Source: Bacillus_I endophytica_A (GTDB lineage: Bacteria; Bacillota; Bacilli; Bacillales; Bacillaceae_H). Taken from it: a stretch of DNA of 64,000 bases. The translations under genes were made by a program, and so were the position numbers. The notes under the pieces were generated by a model. That model did not search any database. It was not told the DNA's origin and was given only the letters and a program-made list of their open reading frames with translations. The stretch lies in NCBI RefSeq assembly GCF_026790145.1, contig NZ_JALAMS010000003.1, positions 1 through 64,000 of the forward strand, in the 5' to 3' direction. This document shows positions 60,784 through 64,000 of the stretch, in pieces; positions within the stretch are counted from its first letter, which is position 1; each line of letters begins with the position of its first letter.

Positions 60784-60837
60784 TTGTCATTCGTCTTTTC
60801 ACTCGCTATAATAGGGATATTGTGAAAATGATTATCA
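60784..60837 (+). promoter_or_regulatory. Fur-regulated promoter of siderophore operon
   Basis: TTGTCA (60784-60789) and TATAAT (60807-60812) with a 17-bp spacer. TGAAAATGATTATCA (60823-60837) differs from the 7-1-7 Fur box TGATAATNATTATCA at one position and covers the start of transcription, so Fur with iron should block it. Confidence 0.85.
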
Positions 60838-60888
60838 ATTGAGAAAAGGGATTCTTATAAGGAAGGCTTCTACTAGAGGAGTGAGCAT

Positions 60889-61920
60889 ATGGGAAATAGT
60901 CTTTCAAATAAATTTATTAGGAAGAGAACAAGTTCTGTCATCTTTCTCTCTTTTTTACTAGCTCTTATCATTCTCTGCATTTGTGTATTTATAGGGATTA
61001 CTTTTGGAGCGAAGAATCTAGATTTTCAAACTGTATGGAAAGCAACTTTTCATTATAATAATCAAATTACTGCTCAGCAAATTATTCATGAGCTACGCCT
61101 TCCAAGGGTCATTGGAGCGACTGTTATTGGAGCTGCTTTTGCTGTAGCTGGAGCACTTATTCAAGGTATTACACGAAACCCTTTAGGAGATACGGGAGTA
61201 TTGGGGATTAATGGAGGATCTATGCTTATTGTTGCTCTATGTTTTGCTTTTTTACCAAATCTCTCTTACCCCACTCTCATGGTGTTCTCTTTTATCGGAG
61301 CTATCTTGAGTACACTTTTAATCTTTGCTATTAGTGTAGCTTCTCGGGGTGGGTTTACGCCAATGAAGCTTACAGTAGCAGGTGCAGTTATAGCAGCTCT
61401 GCTACATTCTTTAACAACTGGAGTTGCTATCTATTATGATTTGAGTCAAGATCTAGCATTTTGGTATGCAGGTGGAGTATCAGGAGTAAAATGGTCTCAT
61501 TTATCCATATTAGTTCCTATTATCCTCGTTGTTATTGGAATTAGTACTTGCTTAGGTAAATCTCTTTCTCTTATTGCAATGGGAGATGATATGGCTGCTA
61601 ACCTTGGGGTTAAAACATTAAGAGTTAAGGTTATAGGAATCGTTCTCGCGGTTATCTTAGCAGGAGTTTCAGTATCAGTTGCTGGTTCAATTGGGTTTAT
61701 TGGCCTCGTAATTCCCCACATTGCAAGGAAAATTGTCGGAACAAATTATTATGCTATTATTCCAATGTCAGCTTTATTAGGAGCTATCTTATTAGTTATC
61801 GCTGATTTGGGGGCCCGCACTGTTGACCCTCCACGAGAACTTGCTATTGGTATTATGGTAGCCTTTGTTGGTGTTCCATTTTTCCTTTATATTGCCCGTA
61901 AAATAGGGAGGGAATTATAG
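60889..61920 (+). CDS. Siderophore ABC transporter permease 1 (FecCD family)
   Basis: A 343-aa permease with about ten membrane segments, FecCD/BtuC type. LRLPRVIGATVIGAAFAVAGALIQGITRNPLGDTGVLGINGG and GSIGFIGLVIPHIARKIVG are the conserved loops contacting binding protein and ATPase. The ATG follows AGAGGAG. It pairs with the next permease to form the channel. Confidence 0.93.
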   Translation: MGNSLSNKFIRKRTSSVIFLSFLLALIILCICVFIGITFGAKNLDFQTVWKATFHYNNQITAQQIIHELRLPRVIGATVIGAAFAVAGALIQGITRNPLGDTGVLGINGGSMLIVALCFAFLPNLSYPTLMVFSFIGAILSTLLIFAISVASRGGFTPMKLTVAGAVIAALLHSLTTGVAIYYDLSQDLAFWYAGGVSGVKWSHLSILVPIILVVIGISTCLGKSLSLIAMGDDMAANLGVKTLRVKVIGIVLAVILAGVSVSVAGSIGFIGLVIPHIARKIVGTNYYAIIPMSALLGAILLVIADLGARTVDPPRELAIGIMVAFVGVPFFLYIARKIGREL

Positions 61921-62940
61921 GTGAGAGCTTTATGGAACAACGTAGGAATAAGAAGAACGTATGCTGTAACAATTCTTTTCATCATTTTAAGTTTAGTCTC
62001 AATCCTTATTAGTCTAGATACAGGTACAATTCCACTATCTCCTTTAGAAGTGATTAATACATTTTTAGGGAAAGGTGATTTTTACAGTGAGACGGTGCTT
62101 TTTGATTATCGCTTACCTCGTATACTAATCACAGTTTTAGCTGGGATTGGATTAGGCATCTCAGGAGCTATTCTACAAGGATTATCTCGTAATCCTCTAG
62201 CAGATCCCGGAATTATTGGACTTAATACAGGTTCAGCTTTTGGATTGATGATTTTTATTACATATTTTCACTCCTTAAATGAACATGCCTCTCTTTATAT
62301 CCCTCTTTTCACTTTTATAGGAGGGGTATTAGCAGCCTTTGTCATTATTTTATTAACATACAATGAGCAGCAAGGCATCATCCCAATTAGATTGATTCTA
62401 GTTGGAATAGCTGTTTCAGCAGGGTTTAGCGCTGCTACTCTTTTCTTATCCTTACGTCTAGATGAAGAAACATATATGTTTGCTTCTAGATGGTTAGTTG
62501 GAAATGTATGGGCTAGAGATTGGATTCATGTAATTACTCTTTTGCCCTGGATTCTTGTATTAGGTCCGCTCTCATGGTTTCAGTCAAGAACTTTAGATGC
62601 TCTTTCTTTAGGGGATCAAGTTGCTTCAAGTCTAGGAGCATCCGTTCAAAAAAAGCGTTTATTGCTATTAGCTCTAGCTGTTGGTTTATCAAGTGCTAGC
62701 GTAGCTATGGCAGGTGGAATTGGTTTCATTGGTCTAGTAGCACCTCATCTTGCTAGGAGACTTGTAGGCCCATTATATCGACATTTTTTACCTCTTTCAG
62801 CTCTTATTGGTCTGCTGATTTTAGTTGTAGCTGATACGATTGGGAGAAATATATTTGAGCCTAATTCTATTCCAGCAGGAGTTGTTGTTGCTGCTGTTGG
62901 CGCCCCTTATTTTCTTTACTTATTAATAAAAACTAAATAA
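61921..62940 (+). CDS. Siderophore ABC transporter permease 2 (FecCD family)
   Basis: A 339-aa second permease. YRLPRILITVLAGIGLGISGAILQGLSRNPLADPGIIGLNTG and GGIGFIGLVAPHLARRLVG are present. Its GTG directly abuts the stop of permease 1, with GGGAGG upstream inside that gene, so translation is coupled. No ATPase gene follows; Bacillus often supplies one shared ATPase (YusV) from elsewhere. Confidence 0.93.
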   Translation: MRALWNNVGIRRTYAVTILFIILSLVSILISLDTGTIPLSPLEVINTFLGKGDFYSETVLFDYRLPRILITVLAGIGLGISGAILQGLSRNPLADPGIIGLNTGSAFGLMIFITYFHSLNEHASLYIPLFTFIGGVLAAFVIILLTYNEQQGIIPIRLILVGIAVSAGFSAATLFLSLRLDEETYMFASRWLVGNVWARDWIHVITLLPWILVLGPLSWFQSRTLDALSLGDQVASSLGASVQKKRLLLLALAVGLSSASVAMAGGIGFIGLVAPHLARRLVGPLYRHFLPLSALIGLLILVVADTIGRNIFEPNSIPAGVVVAAVGAPYFLYLLIKTK

Positions 62941-62964
62941 ATAGATAAAAAAAAGGAGTACAAG

Positions 62965-63882
62965 ATGAAAAAATATTTAATTACAATACTAAGTATTGTC
63001 ATGGTGGTAAGTATTCTCGCTGGATGTGGCCAAAGTAATTCAAGCGAAAATCGTAAAACATCAGAAGATACAAAGAGTGGTAAGGAAGAGAAAATTGCCT
63101 CACTTTCTATTCATTTAACAAATGACCTTCTTGCTCTAGGCCTAACACCAGCTGGATCAGTTGTTGGTGGAGCATTAAAAGATTTTCTGCCTCATGTTAA
63201 AGAAGACTTGAAAAATACAGAAAAGCTAGGTTCTGTCAAAGATCCAAATATGGAAGCTTTACTCTCTCTAAAACCAGATGCTATTTATCTTGATAAAGAA
63301 TACTCAGGAAGTGATTTAAATCAGTTCGAAAAAATTGCAGAAACTCATGTATTTGATTTGGATAAAGGAACGTGGAGAGATCACTTAAAAGAAATTGCCA
63401 AGATCGTGGATCGTGAAAAAGAAGCAAACCAGTTCATTAAGGATTATGAAGAAGAAGAGAAAGAAGTTAAGAGTTTAATCCAGAAAGAGCTTGGTGAACA
63501 TAACAGCACAATGGCTATAAGAGTGACAGCAAAAGAACTTCGCGTTTTCACAACGAAACGTCCAATGGGCCCTATCTTATTTGAAGATCTAGGATTAACT
63601 CCTGCTTCAAAAGTGAAAGAGCTTGACCAAACGCAACCATATGAAGTCATCTCCCAAGAAGTACTACCAGACTTTGACGCTGATGCTATTTTTGTTGTTG
63701 TAAACGAAGATGATCAATCACAAACAGCGTTCAAAGAACTTGAAAAGTCACCAATTTGGAAAGGGTTAAAAGCTGTGAAAAATGAACATGTTTATGTTGT
63801 ACCAGAACAGCCTTGGCTTGACTATTCTGCACTAGGTAATAAGCTTGCTTTAGATAATGCAAAGGAACTTTTTAATAAGTAA
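62965..63882 (+). CDS. Iron-siderophore substrate-binding lipoprotein
   Basis: A 305-aa lipoprotein. The signal MKKYLITILSIVMVVSILAGC ends in lipobox LAGC, so the mature Cys is lipidated at residue 21. A Ser/Lys/Glu-rich linker is followed by a periplasmic-binding fold with a long backbone helix. MEALLSLKPDAIYLDKE and VYVVPEQPWLDYSALGNKLALDNAKELF are family traits. AAGGAG lies before the ATG. The specific siderophore cannot be told. Confidence 0.92.
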   Translation: MKKYLITILSIVMVVSILAGCGQSNSSENRKTSEDTKSGKEEKIASLSIHLTNDLLALGLTPAGSVVGGALKDFLPHVKEDLKNTEKLGSVKDPNMEALLSLKPDAIYLDKEYSGSDLNQFEKIAETHVFDLDKGTWRDHLKEIAKIVDREKEANQFIKDYEEEEKEVKSLIQKELGEHNSTMAIRVTAKELRVFTTKRPMGPILFEDLGLTPASKVKELDQTQPYEVISQEVLPDFDADAIFVVVNEDDQSQTAFKELEKSPIWKGLKAVKNEHVYVVPEQPWLDYSALGNKLALDNAKELFNK

Positions 63883-63941
63883 CAATGTAGCTTCAACCTA
63901 CAGTTTTAAGAAGCCACGTTGATGAATAGAAGATTAGTAAT

Positions 63942-63980
63942 AAAAAAAGCTAGATGAACATCCTTTCGTCTAGCTTTTTT
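63942..63980 (+). terminator. Siderophore operon terminator
   Basis: GCTAGATGA / TCGTCTAGC arms with one G-U pair, flanked by A7 and T6. Nothing is recognisable in the remaining 20 bases. Confidence 0.85.
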
Positions 63981-64000
63981 CTATATTTAGTCGGCATTAC

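Noticed and set aside
1..64000. CRISPR arrays, prophage, transposase genes
   Set aside because: No regularly spaced direct repeats, phage structural genes or transposase-like proteins were seen in any frame.

Overview
The window is the replication-origin region of a low-GC, endospore-forming Firmicute, most probably a Bacillaceae genus close to Bacillus. The evidence is the gene order gyrA-gyrB-recF-yaaA-dnaN-dnaA-oriC-rpmH-rnpA-spoIIIJ-mnmE-mnmG-rsmG-noc-soj-spo0J-yyaC...ychF-rpsF-ssb-rpsR-yybS-gdpP-rplI-dnaC-purA-walRKHIJ-htrA-rlmH. The sporulation-linked genes yyaC and spoIIIJ and the Bacillus-type signals (TTATCCACA DnaA boxes, a parS site, and PerR, Fur, CcpA and PurR boxes) agree. I do not assign a species.

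Layout. Positions 1-256 hold the very 5' end of a 16S rRNA gene running off the left edge, with tandem rRNA promoters. Next is a decayed HD-GYP gene (257-1257). Then come the leftward replication genes gyrA, gyrB, recF, yaaA, dnaN and dnaA. oriC is split on both sides of dnaA: 8640-8775 carries a DnaA-trio, and 10244-10561 carries a box cluster. From rpmH rightward the genes cover RNA processing and tRNA modification (rnpA, mnmE, mnmG, rsmG), nucleoid occlusion and segregation (noc, soj, spo0J), the S6/SSB/S18 operon, c-di-AMP turnover (gdpP), the replicative helicase, purA, three tRNAs and the WalRK cell-wall stress operon. Two genes usual in Bacillus are missing: jag (between spoIIIJ and mnmE) and remB (between recF and gyrB).

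After rlmH (ends 41694) the chromosome becomes accessory. A 4.1-kb leftward block, consisting of an OFA-family transporter, a LytTR regulator and a LytS-type kinase, is bracketed by two near-identical 17-bp copies of the rlmH 3' end. This is the target used by staphylococcal SCC elements. It is the most unusual structure in the window. Beyond it are a PerR-type ahpCF operon flanked by twin palindromic repeats; a singlet glycine riboswitch with terminator controlling a CycA-like permease; an alpha/beta hydrolase; a YoxD-like SDR; a CdaR-glycerate permease-glycerate kinase unit with a palindrome and a CRE; DUF445 and other membrane proteins; a nitroreductase divergent from an HxlR regulator; and a Fur-type siderophore permease/binding-protein operon that lacks its own ATPase.

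Several systems interlock. DnaA boxes occur at oriC, before mnmE and around yyzF/rlmH, so DnaA probably acts at several loci here. Noc, Soj and Spo0J are encoded near a parS and an NBS-like site, both inside walK. Start codons below were moved from the longest reading frame to the one with a good ribosome binding site or family-typical N-terminus.
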